From the NCBI RefSeq assembly GCF_037126465.1, contig NC_088201.1, forward strand, positions 225,872,016 to 225,936,015: a stretch of 64,000 bases of DNA, written 5' to 3'. Within the stretch, counting starts at the first letter, position 1. Each line of letters starts with the position of its first letter. Shown here one piece after another: positions 34,931 to 46,956 of this stretch. The notes under the pieces are model-generated. The model saw nothing but the letters and a program-made list of their open reading frames with translations, searched no databases and was not told the DNA's origin. Source of the DNA: Ornithodoros turicata (lineage: Eukaryota; Arthropoda; Arachnida; Ixodida; Argasidae). A program made the position numbers and the translations under genes.

Positions 34931-35494
34931 CCGTAATTTCACACGTATTAGCCGTGGCTTATGCGCGATTTTTTTCTCTCACGGACGCTCCGCGGCTTAT
35001 CCACCGGTGTGGCTTATCTGATGACTATTTTTTCCTGGCATCTTCCCCATACGTCGGTTTTAATGAAAGGGCCGACAATGTCTCTGGACTAGTTCTGCCC
35101 CGCCGATGCACGAACAGGGACGGGTCCACATTCGAGTAGATTGATCTTCCTAGAGCATTCCTCCAAGCAGCTTTAACGAAAGTGGTGACAGTGATTCACG
35201 TCTACTCCAAGACCACTGACCCGTCAATCCATGAAAAACGCCAAACAAGGGCACAATCCGATATTTGTAAAACTCTAGAGCTGACCTCCTTTGTTGAACA
35301 CTATGCCGACTTGGAGTATGGACCACAGGGTTTATGGCCGCCTTTATGGTTTCATTTGTCGCACAAATGAGTCGTCTCGTATTGCCCGCGCCTTATCTGC
35401 CAGTGCAGCTTATCCGCCAGAAAAATTTCAAAACGTTCCGAAGAACGCGTCCTGCGGCTAATCTGCGGTGCGGCTTATACGTGTGAAATTACGG
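34931..35494. mobile_element. 564-bp TA-flanked MITE in the PIF element
   Basis: The ends are CCGTAATTTCACACGTAT, inverted at 35477-35494, with TA on both sides. GCTTATC-type repeats lie inside both arms. It sits downstream of the transposase stop. Confidence 0.85.
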
Positions 35495-35496
35495 TA

Positions 35497-36690
35497 TATG
35501 TAATATTTGATGTTTCACGTAATGCAACAAAATCGAGAGAGAGAGAGAGAGATACATGATGACAATGATATCGAGTTATCCACGTTGTGTGAGGTTTCTG
35601 AATAACAGCATGGTGGCATTGCAGTCATATCTAGCGAGAGAATGTTCTCACTTAAAGTGTGTGAGTTTGTTCTGCAAGTTCACATTTAATGCTCCTGAAT
35701 GGTTTTCTGCCTTGTTTAAACATATATCAAGTATTCACAACATGCGTGCTCCTTTCTGCGTTGCTTTATTTCTGCTTGCACGTTTTACTTTGCACTAAGG
35801 TTATAAAGATTTTCTTCCAGTTTTTAAAAATGTTAGCTTCAGTCCTCTCTTCTCTGGTTATGACTGTTTCCCTCGTATTCATTTCAGTGTCGAAAATCAG
35901 CACTTGCACAGGCCGTGCTGATAGCTATTTTGTAGCAACGATGTTTCACTCACCCAAGGTGAGCACACAACATACTAGAATACCTGCCGGACTATGGCAC
36001 ATTTTGTTGCCTCATTCTCTCCAGCTTCAGCCTGCAGTACTCGCTGATGGGTGTCATTGCCTATATGAGAAAGCAAAAAAAACAAATTTGCAATTAAGAT
36101 GTAATGGAGGAATAATTCAACGGTGATCTCATTTTTGGGACGTGTAGCAACATAACAAGGCCCCTTTTCGCCATGGGGGCCACCCCCACTGTCCACATAG
36201 CATTTAATTGCTGTCACTAAAGCACCACACAATTATCATGTTTATGAGGAGAAAACTAACAGATCGCACTGGGTGAAACTGAACTTTGAAGCTTACATTA
36301 ACTACTAACCTTACAGTGAAAATGTATGTATAAGACTATTGCGAAGCGAGTACAAGAGAAAAAAAATATGAAGAACGCTGGAGTGCAATATAAACCAGGT
36401 CATTCATTATGGTCAACATTCTATAGCGCATAACATGTACATTTTCGCATCACTTAGTTTGAGACTGTGTGCGAGAGTGCGTATGTGTATTTCTTCACGT
36501 TGTGCATGCTCAAGTGTAAGTTCTAATTCTTGGTAACAGTTATTGTATATTTGTATGTAGTACCTCGGTGCCGTGCACGTGGAATCTATTAAATTTCCAC
36601 TTTTCATTGGTGTTATGTCATTGCTTGTGCTTCTGCTGTTGTGTTACATGGATGCCTCAACTGGCCACATGTCATGACACGAGTGTCTTT
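35497..36690. other. Spacer between the convergent PIF genes
   Basis: Contains a (GA)n tract at about 35534-35552. No coding region is supported. Confidence 0.5.
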
Positions 36691-36691
36691 G

Positions 36692-37759
36692 TTACATTAC
36701 CTCGGTGAGTCGGTCAATGCGGTCAACAAGAGTTCTCTGAGCCGCTAAAATCTGCTGTGCAATGTTGATCGGCACCCTCCGCCTTCTGCGACGTTGAACC
36801 CGTGCTCCTGGCTGGCTGTTCGGGCGAGGTTGCACCATGCCACTGCTCCCCGCTGGTTCTGGAGCCTGTACAAAACAGCGTTACTACCTCTGCCTTCGTC
36901 TGTTGCAACACATGCCCACCATTGTAGGGGCTTCTGCTGATGCAGACTCTTCTTGCCGTACAGGGTCTTCTATTTGTGCAGGCTCTTCTGCTGGTGCTTG
37001 GGCACTCTGCTGGTAGCAAATGATATACTGGGTGTTTGCTCTAACGTATCCAGAAATTATATTTAAAGCGAGCGATAAAAAAAAGCAAGTGGTACTTTTC
37101 TGCTACTTGAATAAGAAACAAGTATTGCTTCACTAGTAGCACCTGTTTCTTAGTCAAGTAGCTGAAAAGTAGCGCTCGTTTCTCTTTTATCGCTCGCTTT
37201 AAATACAATTTCTGGACATGTTAGAGCAAACACCCTGTATACTAGCTCTATGTGTCTGGGTTGCACAGTAATATATAGCTTATATATTTTGGGTTCTTAC
37301 AACGACGACGACATCCGTCAGTGTAACAGTCCCTTGTGGGGCAACATTGTGGCTGCCCGCAATACCGCCTAGGGTATCCCACCCCACAAGGGCCTTGACC
37401 CTAGCATCTAGCCCCTGCAGGTTCGCAGCGACGTCCACCACGCGCGTTCCTCCTTCTTCTCCAGGCTCCGTCGTTGCGTTTACTGCCGTACCTGCCCCTC
37501 CACCAGTGCCCCCGATGTTGCAAATGTTACCGCGCACGTTTTTACGTACGCGGTACCTCCAGCTCTTCCAAATGAGCTGCCATCCGGTGGCGTCCTTTTG
37601 GATGCCGCCTATCGCGTTAAGAGAGGCAGCAATTGCGTCCCATTTCGCTTTGCGCTGCTGCTTTGTCTCTCCAACCATGAAACTTCTGTTGTTGCAGAGT
37701 TCGGGGGACTGCTCCATGTAAGACAATAGCAGCAGCTTCTCAGCCTCCGACATCGACAT
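36692..37759 (-). CDS. PIF/Harbinger Myb/SANT-like protein, three exons
   Basis: The exons on the minus strand are 37759-37301, 37006-36920 and 36865-36692, all phase 0, encoding 239 aa. I start at MSMSEAEKLL; an upstream frame is open but lacks support. Exon 1 holds the trihelix/Myb-like region, with KWDAIAASLNAIGG and WQLIWKSWRYRVRKNV. Exon 2 is acidic (PAEEPAQIEDPVRQEE). Exon 3 has a basic run, RVQRRRRRRVP, then a helix IAQQILAAQRTLVDRIDRL. In PIF elements this protein binds the transposon ends and escorts the transposase. The donor of exon 2 (GTGGGC) is weak, so that junction is the least certain. No lesion is visible. Confidence 0.75.
37028..37237. mobile_element. 210-bp TA-flanked MITE in intron 1 of the Myb gene
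   Basis: An almost complete palindrome with ends CTGGGTGTTTGCTCTAAC and CAGGGTGTTTGCTCTAAC, flanked by TA. Spliced out if the gene model is right. Confidence 0.85.
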
Positions 37760-38283
37760 GGTGACTGCAACGAAAATATTGTTCATGCGTGCTGGAAATG
37801 GTTTGTGACAATGTGTAAAACGGAGTTCAGTGATTTGTCTCACCTGAAATGTTTCCGTAAGACAGAAAGATCCTTCTGACAAAAAAGCGCCGAAGTAATA
37901 ATCAAGCGTTGCCACGCGCACGAAACTTAGGCTTAGCAGACGACACTGCTGCCTTGTGATTGGTTCGTCTGCATTGGTGGTGCAGAACCGTTGTATTTAG
38001 ATCGTACACATGTACTTTTATTTTCAGAACGATTTTAAAGCAATATAAATTACAAGCATTGTTCATTTTATGCTTTATAAGCGCAAATATTATTCGCTCG
38101 GGACCATCCGGTGTCGAGACTATCGCCATGATACAAAGCGGAGAGGAGGTATGAAATGCCGATGTGTCAATATCGCGTTGCTGGCCATCTTTCGTGTTTC
38201 GTCACTTGAGCAAGGAGAAAATCACGACCACGAATGCCGATGACGAGTCACGATGTCACTATTTCGCCAGCAACGCGCCCCAG

Positions 38284-38555
38284 GGCAGGCACGAAACGGT
38301 ACATCTCATCCCGGCGCATGCTGAAGAAGAAGCAAGAAGCTTCCAGACACATCGCCTGCTCTCTGGCAAACGCACGTGCTGTTTCTAGACTTTTCGGCGC
38401 GACGCTTAAATGCTTGTGCGCTCCAAGCTGGAGCATTCATTCTTTGGACTCACTTGTGTTCAGAGAGCTATCACTCTTGTGTTTTGCTACCAAGTAGTCT
38501 AATAAACCGTTCGCTGTTTATTCGACGACTCGCCGACCCATTTCGCTTCGTGACA
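38284..38555 (+). repeat. 5' LTR, remaining 272 bp
   Basis: Includes the AATAAA signal near 38501. It is followed by a primer-binding region TTTCTGGTGGAGGTGC. It differs from the 3' LTR by one base (GCTGAAG versus GCTGCAG). Confidence 0.9.
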
Positions 38556-38581
38556 TTTCTGGTGGAGGTGCGGGGCATTCC

Positions 38582-39883
38582 TTGTCCAACGGCCCGGAAG
38601 ACCAACTGCGACAAAGCAGAAGACAGCTTGGTCTGCCTGCAGAATTCGGTCCATTAGAACCCCCTAAACGCAAGAAGAAGATGACTGCGGAGACCAGTAC
38701 CCAAGTGGCGCAAACTGTTGCCACGCCCATAGCCCCTGCACGGTCGCCGAAGACATTCAGCGGGGAGTATTACGATGACGTGGACGATTGGGTCGACCAC
38801 TATGAGCGGATCGCCAAGTTCAACAACTGGAATGACGACCAGAAGCTCGTCAACGTCTATTTCTCCCTGGAAGGCACCGCGAAGACATGGTTTGAGAACC
38901 GGGAGACTTCGCTCACGTCCTGGGACGTCTTCAAAAGCAAACTCTGCGAGGCGTTCGCTTTTCAACAACGAGCTGAACGCGCTGAACATCTGCTCCAGAG
39001 ACGGATCCAGCTGCCAAACGAAAGCGTTACAGGCTTCGTCGAAGATGTGTTGCGGCTCTTCCGGCGAGCTGACCCCAAAGCATCCTAGGAGAAGGTTCAG
39101 CGACTCATGAGGGGCGTAAAAGAAGAAATTTTTCGCGCCCTGTCCCGGGATCCACCCGCCACGACCGACGCTTTTCTGGACGAACTCGTCCGCATTGAGA
39201 GGACCCTGCTCTCTCGCGCTACCGTCAACGAACGACACCAGGGCTACGAGGCTTTTTCCACGACCGCTGGCCTCGACGTCGGCCTCAGACAGCTGATTCG
39301 AGAGGTGGTACGCGAAGAAGTAGGAGCTCTCCTCTGTCCTGAGAAGGCTCAAGACCATTTGTCTTCGATCGGCGCGGTCATCAAGGACGAGGTTCAGCAG
39401 GCAATCCAGACATCGTCAACCGCCAACCCCGACGCCGAAGTACGGAGACCAACCTACGCCGCCGCTGTGAGACAGGTGCCACCTACTCGTCCGTCGTACT
39501 ACGGAAACCGTTGGACGCCTCCTCGGCCTGTCCAACCTACTCCAAGCGTCCCGCCACACTCTCAGCCGTTTCGCAAAACGGACGTTTGGCGGACACCCGA
39601 CTTCAGACCGCTCTGCTACCACTGCGGAGAGGCCAACCACGTCTATCACCGATGTCCCTACCGACGACTTGGCCTTCCCGGTTTTTCACCCGACGCCCCC
39701 CGCCCCCAGCGCGGTAGTCGCCCCGCCGCAATTGAACACTATCTACGGCAGCAGAATGCTTCTGCTGGCTCGCGACGCGACCTGTCCCCGAGCGTCCCCC
39801 ACCGCAGCAGGTCGCCAGGAAGAGCACGTTCACCGTCACCGGCAAGACGACCTGTGTGGCGCAGCCCTAACCGGGAAAACTGA
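38582..39883 (+). pseudogene. Gypsy gag, one internal stop
   Basis: The frame encodes a retrotransposon gag with a capsid-like region (W..Y......W...K.....SLEGTAKTW near residues 65-110) and a zinc knuckle CYHCGEANHVYHRC, spaced CX2CX4HX4C. One TAG at 39086-39088 interrupts an otherwise open frame of about 433 codons. The tail is rich in Arg, Ser and Pro. Confidence 0.85.
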
Positions 39884-40020
39884 AGACTGCAGCTCCGGGA
39901 GGTGAAGCTGCGGACCGACGACAAGTTACAATTCCTCCAACTCGACGAACAGCAACGCAGCACCAACACGACGCTCGAAAAATTACCAATAACCTGAAAA
40001 TATTCATCGACGGCCATGAG

Positions 40021-40308
40021 ATGATTGCGTTGATCAATACCGGAGCCGACGACTCTGTTATAAGTGGTAGGTTGGCTAAGAAGCTTCGCAAGGTGCAAAC
40101 GAAGTGGGATGAGCCTAACATCGGCACTGCTGGTGGACACGTCGTAACACCGACTGGCCGATGCACGGCAGTCATACAAGTGCGTGACATCCAGTACATC
40201 GTCAGCTTTGCCGTCTTGTCGTACTGCCCACGGGATGTAATACTCGGAATGGACTTTCTAGTCGAAAACGAAGCAATCATCGACTTCACAAATGGAGTTC
40301 TCTTTTAA
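40021..40308 (+). pseudogene. Gypsy protease, catalytic Asp replaced
   Basis: ALINTGADDSVISG matches the retropepsin motif except that the catalytic DTGA is NTGA (GAT to AAT). The flap and the VILGMDFL motif are present. A stop at 40306-40308 separates it from the following frame. Confidence 0.8.
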
Positions 40309-41545
40309 AACGCCGAAAATAGCAGACGACAAGTGGTGGGCACGAATAACCCCGGAGAAACGCGCAAACACGGACGTAACCACCGTGACGACTGAGCACG
40401 TGAACCTGCCTCCCTTGTCGTCAGTCCTTGTGAGCGCTACGTGCGAGAGAGCACCGACTGGCTGTTTGTTGGCTGAAGGCAACACGCAACTTCTCCTCGA
40501 ACGAGGAATTGGGATAGCAAGAGGAATTGTGCCCGTAAGAAACGGAATATTCGAACTCCTGGTCACAAATTCTCGCCCGGAACCACAACACCTGGCGAAC
40601 GGCATGAAGATAGCCGTCATCGTAGATCAATACTCCACCACGGATGTTTGCCTGATGGACACTGCTCGCATCGCGGTCACCACGGAACACGAGGCCGAAC
40701 ATTTCGACGTAAACCCTCAACTCAATACAACTCAGAAGCAAACCCTTCTCCAGATGCTCAACGACTTCAGTGACTGCTTCGCTGCATCGTCGAAACGCCC
40801 ATTGCGAAGCACCGCATCATCGTCGACGAAAAGGCCCGCCCAATTCACCACATGCCGTACCGGGTCTCCTGCAAAGAGCGAGAAAGGATCCGAACGCAAG
40901 TAGAAGAGATGCTAAGAGATGACATTATCCAGCCGTCGACCAGTCCGTGGGCATCGCCGGTGGTACTAGTGAAGAAGAAGGACGGAACACTCAGGTTCTG
41001 TGTCGACTACCGGAAACTCAATGAGATAACGAAGAAGGCTGTCTACCCGTTACCGCGCATCGACGACACGCTCGATCGCCTTCAAAACGCAAAATTTTTC
41101 TCTTCCATGGACCTCAAGACGGGGTACTGGCAAATTGAAGTCGACGAACGGGACCGTGAGAAGACTGCCTTCGTCACTCCGGATGGACTTTACGAATTCA
41201 AGGTTATGCCTTTCGGCCTTTGCACAGCGCCAACGACGTTCCAGCGCGTTATGGATACAGTTCTCGCCGGGTTGAAGTGTGTACCTCGACGATGTTGTCG
41301 TATTCGCGAAAACATTCGAAGAACATGTTGAACGGCTAAAGCAAGTCCTCGAGGCTATCAGAACTGCAGGGCTGACGTTGAAGCCTCAAAAGTGTCGATT
41401 CGGCTACGAGGAACTCAAATTTCTCGGCCATCTCGTGAGCAGCGACGGCGTACGCCCCGACCCCGAGAAGACGGTGGCCATCGCAAATTACCGTGTTCCT
41501 TCTAACGTGAAAGACGTTCGAAGCTTTCTTGGCCTTTGCGCCTAG
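40292..41545 (+). pseudogene. Gypsy reverse transcriptase, frameshifted
   Basis: The linker (40292-40800) leads, after a shift, to SPWASPVVLVKKKDGTLRF, VDYRKLNEIT, SSMDLKTGYWQI and FVMPFGL-type motifs (40852-41275). A small deletion near 41275 removes residues before the catalytic YLDD (MYLDDVVVFAKT, 41279 on) and shifts the frame again. The connection FLGHLVSSDGVRPDP follows. Confidence 0.88.
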
Positions 41546-41549
41546 TACA

Positions 41550-42247
41550 GACGGTTCATTCCGAACTTTTCAAGAATTGCGTCACCCCTGAATGCCCTCA
41601 CGAAGGACGGATTCACGTTTATCTGGAGTGAAGCCCGGCAACAGGCGTTTGATAAATTGAAGACGCGTCTACAGACCGCACCCGTGCTTGCCCACTTCGA
41701 TCCAAACGCTGACACAGAAATACCCACCGACGCAAGCAACGATGGTCTAGGAGCCGTGCTCGTTCAACTTCACGACGGCGTCGAACGTGTCATCGCTTAC
41801 GCAAGCAGAACGCTAACCAAGGCAGAGAAGAACTATTCGACGACCGAAAAAGAGTGCCTTGCACTCATATGGGCCATCACAAAGTTGCGCCCCTACCTGT
41901 AAGGTGGTAACAGACCACCATTCTCTGTGCTGGCTGGTTTAAGGGACCCCTCAGGACGCCTAGCGAGATGGAGCCTCCGATTACAGGAGTATGACGTAAC
42001 CGTCACTTACAAGTCAGGAAGAAAACACAACGACGCCGACTGCTTGTCCCGAACACCACTCCAGCGACAGGACAACAGCCTCGAGGACGACGACGCCTTC
42101 CTCGGTCTAATGAGCGCGACTACCATGTCTACCAAGCAGTATAACGACCCCGAATTGAAGACACTCATCGACTATCTGCAGGGCCGCGCCGACAATGTTC
42201 CTCCCATCTTCAGAAGATCACTCCCAAGTTTTTCCCTCGTTGGATAA
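41550..42247 (+). pseudogene. Gypsy RNase H and tether
   Basis: YRRFIPNFS, TDASNDGLGAVLVQ and EKNYSTTEKECLALIWAI are the RNase H landmarks. Stops at 41543-41545 and near 41900 break the frame, and the tether ends at 42245-42247. Confidence 0.85.
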
Positions 42248-43030
42248 TCGTCGCCACCGACTACCTGACACGCTATGCTGAGACTAAGGCACTTCCACAG
42301 GGCACAGCAACAGAAGTGGCGAAGTTCTTCATCGAGAACATCGTACTACGGCACGGAGCTCCGACCGCCTTAATCACCGATAGGGGAACGGCATTTACAA
42401 GCAGGCTAACACAAGAAATCCTTCGACTCAGCCACACCGCTCCCCGGAGGACAACGGCGTACCATCCACAGACGAACGGGCTCACCGAACGCCTAAACAA
42501 ATCCCTTGCCGACATGATTTCGATGCACGTCGACGTCGAGCACAAGACATGGGAAGAAATACTGCCTTACGTCACGTTCGCCTATAACACGGCTGTCCAG
42601 GAAACAACGGGATTCACACCGTTCCGCCTTGCACACGGCCATGACACATCGACTATGCTGGACGCGATGCTGCCCCACGAACCCAGTGATGTGGAAAACG
42701 ACTCTCTGGACTTCACACAGCGAGCAGAAGAAGCCCGCCAGCTGGCCAGACTACTGATTGGTCAACAACAACGCGTCGATGAAATAAGATACAATTTGCG
42801 CCGACGAGACGTACGCTTCAGTCCAGGCGATTTGGTACGGGTTTGGACGCCGATTCGACGACGAGGCCTGAGCGAGAAGCTGCTGAAGCCGTACTTCGGT
42901 CCCTACAAAGTACTTCGACGCATTGGAGACCTGGATTAGGAAGTGGTACCTGAGGGCAGCGTTCCCTCTCGACGACCTTCGACGACTGAAATAGTTCACG
43001 TCGTTCGACTCAAGCCGTACTACAGCAGGT
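42240..43030 (+). pseudogene. Gypsy integrase lacking its zinc-binding domain
   Basis: The core keeps the catalytic triad: ATDYLTRYAE, LITDRGTAF and TNGLTERLN. The C-terminal FSPGDLVRVW and FGPYKVL segments follow. The HHCC domain expected between the RNase H tether and the core is absent, so several hundred bases were deleted near 42240. A stop at 42937-42939 precedes the last residues. Confidence 0.88.
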
Positions 43031-43120
43031 AGCGCTGAAGACTGGCTGGAAGGAAACAACATGAAAAAAAAAAGGAGAAGAAACGGCATCGAGACGATGC
43101 CCCGTCTACGGAGGGGGCAA

Positions 43121-43422
43121 TGCCACGAATCATCATCGCGAAACTTCCAGGGCAGGCACGAAACGGTACATCTCATCCCGGCGCATGCTGCAGAAGAAGC
43201 AAGAAGCTTCCAGACACATCGCCTGCTCTCTGGCAAACGCACGTGCTGTTTCTAGACTTTTCGGCGCGACGCTTAAATGCTTGTGCGCTCCAAGCTGGAG
43301 CATTCATTCTTTGGACTCACTTGTGTTCAGAGAGCTATCACTCTTGTGTTTTGCTACCAAGTAGTCTAATAAACCGTTCGCTGTTTATTCGACGACTCGC
43401 CGACCCATTTCGCTTCGTGACA
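43121..43422 (+). repeat. 3' LTR, intact (302 bp)
   Basis: Preceded by a polypurine tract GGAGGGGGCA. It preserves the empty PIF target CTTCCAGGGCAGG. Confidence 0.93.
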
Positions 43423-43645
43423 ATATGTAGAAATGTGTCCCGCAAATGTGGAATACATCTACATGAACTCAAACAGGCAATGTATATATTTGGTACGAAT
43501 ATATTTAGTTTGATTATCGTATACAGTGAGCAAGAACAGAGTATGTGCTTGTTTGCAAAAAAAAAGCACTAAAAAGTATGGAGCAAAGGCTATTAAATGC
43601 ATATTTGCTTCGTCGTGGTGTTTGCAACATAGGGAATGTTCGAAT

Positions 43646-45766
43646 CCCAGGCGAAAATTTGAGCTGGGAAGTCAACTGGTACCAGCTCGTTCCCAGTTCG
43701 CACCAACTGGTGGTGAACTGGAACCAACTGGTACCAAACTGGTGGCAGCTGGAAAGTAAACTGGTACCAGTTCAAGCTGGGCTGGTGGCAACTGGGCACT
43801 TTGTGGTACCAGTTAAAACTGGACTGGTAGCAACTGGGAAGTGAACAGGTACCAGTTCAAGCTGGGCTGGCGGCAACTGGAAAGTGAACAGGTACCAGTT
43901 TAAGCTGGGCTGGTGGCAAGTGGGCACTGTGTGCAACCAGTTCAAGCTGGGATGGTGGCAACTGGAAAGTGAACTGGTACCAGTTCAAGCTGGACTGGTA
44001 GCAACTGGAAGTCAGGTGGTGCCAGTTCGAACTGGACCAGTTAACATATTTGGGGGAAGTTTCGGTTTCAGTGCCAGGACAGGTTAATATGAAGATTGCA
44101 AGATGAAGTTATAAAAACGATCAGAAAGTAACTTTAGTAGTAGAAATAATCATATTTCAATTTTTGGTAAAGTTCGTTAGTGTTAACGAAAGTTATTTTG
44201 GAACTCTTATATTTGTATTTTGTGCGTTCCTGCTCCCGCGATGAATCATGCGTTTACTGTGCAACGGTCGCTTGCTTAGCAGAATGCTTGTACAGCGATT
44301 TTTGCCCGTTATGTTCTTAGCGTGATGTGTGGCGTTGGTTTTATAATCTAAAGGATTTGTCTGCAAGTTACGACAGTGCGACAGTACAATGAGCGCCAGC
44401 GGCCGGGCGGGTGGGTGTTATATAGGATTACAGCTCGACCAACTCTGGAGACCGCTTTATATCGTGAGTACTATATGCTTAACTGCTTTTCCCTTGTGCA
44501 CCATTTAGAAATATTACTTCCACTACAACCGCTTCTCTTTGTTCTGCGTCACATTCGTGGCACCTGCAAGTGCATGCCGTTTTACGAGTAACATCCGGTT
44601 TATGTTAACGTTACCAGCAATTGTTTTCATTCATGTTTTTGTTTTTGCTTTTTTTTCGTTCATTCTCGTGTTTTAGATCCTTCGCACCACGGATGTTGTC
44701 GAACTAGCGTAGTGCGCCAGAGTAGTACTCATTGCCCCCGAAAGCCGGTGAATCTCTCAGTTGAAAGGTCCAACTACTGCACAACGGAAATGTTGAGAGA
44801 TTCGCGTACTTTCCGGGGCCACGACTGCTCAAATTGAGTGACTGTCCAGGCACACACCACAATTACATGTTGCAATTGAATGCATATTCACTTGTGCCTT
44901 TCAACTTTCCAGAAACCTTAGCTGCTGGGGCTCAAAGGAAAATATCGATCCATCGTGTGCTATTAAGAACATCTCAAATACTTTGTTGAATGATTCAAGA
45001 TGTCCACAAGGTAGTCAAGCAAGGGACCAATCAACCATGAAGTATTATCTATTCCATGTAACTCTGTAGTTCATGTACTGCTATAATTTAATTATGTTAT
45101 AGTTACGCTACATGTACATTAGAATATGTGTAATGTTTGACTACAAATAAAATGCAATTTTGCATTGCAGTTCTTTGGATCTGCCGTTGCTGGGAACAGC
45201 GATTCTGCAAAGGGGCACCGGTTACATACAAGCTAACCTCTGTCCGAACAGGCCGCTCTAAGTGAAGCCACTTCAACCGGTCCCAGCTCAACAATGAGGT
45301 TTGCAACCAGTTCCAGTCGAGACTGCGACCGGTAAGAATTCAGTTGGGCCAACTGGTACCAGTTGAGACTGGGACCGGCCAGAAACCAGTTGGGCCAACT
45401 GGTACCAGTTGATCGAACTGGTCCCTGTTCGATAACACAGTTCGCCCAGTCCCAGTTGCAACTGGACCAGTTCAACTGGGACTGGGTGAGCTGTGTTATC
45501 GAACAGGGACCAGTTCGATCAACTGGTACCAGTTGGCCCAACTGGTTTCTGGCCGGTCCCAGTCTCAACTGGTACCAGTTGGCCCAACTGGTTTCTAACC
45601 GGTCCCAGTCTCAACTGGGACCGGTTGCAACTGGGACTGGGTGAACTGTGTTATCGAACAGGGACCAGTTGTCCCAACTGGTACCAGTTGATCTGGGGCC
45701 GGTTGAACTGGTCCCTGTTCGATAACACAGTTCAACTGGTACCAGTTCAAAAAATTTTTGCCTGGG
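43646..45766. mobile_element. Element B: 2.1-kb CCC-ended non-coding transposon
   Basis: The ends are CCCAGGCGAAAATTT and, inverted, CCCAGGCAAAAATTT, flanked by AT on both sides. Subterminal regions (43670-44050 and 45240-45755) are arrays of a palindromic AACTGGTACCAGTT word with a CAGTTCAAGCTGG spacer. The right array contains a hairpin of about 200 bp centred near 45460. The centre (44100-45230) shows no gene. Confidence 0.8.
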
Positions 45767-45768
45767 AT

Positions 45769-46956
45769 CCTCTTACTGCATGCATGCATATATTATGAGA
45801 TGCATTTATATACAATGAAAAAAAAAATCATGGCACGGGGTCTTCCTTGTGCAATAGATAAATCGCAATGAAGCAAGTGCGTGTAGAGTGGAGAGGTTAG
45901 TAGAATAGTTCCAAGCCCCACGACTAATACTTTTCTAATCCAACACAATCCAGTTCTAATCTAATGCGAGCCAATTCTGAGCCCTCTGGTTGGTAGGTCG
46001 TAGCTCCGCCCTTTATTCTACATGGCTGGTTTTGCTATAACCCTTCACGTTGACTGGTCCATTCTACGCCTACTGATTGCTGATAAGCTGGCTCAGCTCC
46101 ACAATCCTTATACCAATTGGCTGGCTTAGCCTTTTCCCTTCACACTGATTGGGGCATTCTAAACCTAGTGATCGCTGGTTGGCCGGCATTGCTCCACCCC
46201 TTTATTCTAAGCCTACGATTCAAAGCCCACTGATTGTGCTCCACCCGTATTAGGCCCTGCTCCTTGAATAAATCCATTCTAAGCCCACTGATTGGTTACC
46301 CACCTATGTTCCTACTCCAGAATTTCTACTCATTTCTAGCCTTTTCACTGGCTAAACATAACTCAACCGAATAGAAAGTTAGGTAGCAAGCGAGCTGGTG
46401 ATGACGATCCATGACTTGAAAACCCGGGACGAGGTAGGGACAAAAACAGACAAACAGACCATGAGACCGTGTTTGTGTTTGTCTGTTTTTGTCCCTACCT
46501 CGTCTAGGGTTTCCAAGTCATGAATAACTCAACCCCCTCACAGTTGGTTCCACGGGGACCTATGTCCCCATCCACGATTTTAATACGTTACTAGGTCTTA
46601 GCTCACTGAATGATCCGTCACTAGATGGTGCACGCTATTCGGCAATGGCTTCAGCTCACAATTTCTGAGCAATCTCATAGCTTATAGGTCCGTGTCCCCA
46701 GTTGTGTGAACCCTCCTCCCCACAATTTCTAGGCCTTCTCATGGCAAACAATCTTTTAACCTCAAGCGTCTCATTACGCTCCAGATCATAGAATGGTCAA
46801 AGGATCTCACTGTGTAGACTGGGATGCGTTACAAGTGTAGAAAAGGTAATATGTGGGTTACCGATATGGAAGAGTGTCTTATTCCACTGCTGTGCCTAGG
46901 ATAAATTATTGAAATTTTGAGGATGTATGGGGGCAGGTTGCCAGATTTGCCTACTT
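45769..46956. other. CCAAT-rich minisatellite, foldback and spacer
   Basis: 45920-46330 repeats an ATTGGCTGGCTTAGC / CTCCACCC / ATTCTAAGCC module, the same family as 61390-62510. At 46408-46530 a foldback pairs CATGACTTG...GGACGAGGTAGGGACAAAAA with its inverse. No gene is seen. Confidence 0.6.

Larger units (their letters stand above)
30794..38280. mobile_element. PIF/Harbinger transposon, two-gene, 7.5 kb
   Basis: The 17-bp inverted ends GGGCGCGTTGCTGGCGA are perfect. The 3-bp duplication CAG (30791-30793, 38281-38283) is confirmed by the uninterrupted 3' LTR of the host Gypsy element. It carries a transposase (plus) and a Myb/SANT-like protein (minus), arranged convergently, which is the full PIF/Harbinger gene set. 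Three MITEs sit in its introns and spacer. It is younger than the Gypsy insertion. Confidence 0.95.
30764..43422 (+). mobile_element. Gypsy LTR retrotransposon, carrying a PIF insertion
   Basis: The LTRs begin TGCCACGAA and end TTCGTGACA. The flanking 4-bp duplication is ATAT (30760-30763, 43423-43426). The 5' LTR is in two parts (30764-30793 and 38284-38555) that sum to 302 bp, equal to the 3' LTR. I see a single base difference between the LTRs, so insertion is recent. Despite that, coding regions carry stops, shifts and a deletion. This copy was therefore probably made from an already defective RNA, or the assembly has errors. Confidence 0.92.

Noticed and set aside
37347..37721. 124-codon plus-strand ORF
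   Set aside because: Antisense shadow of exon 1 of the Myb-like gene.
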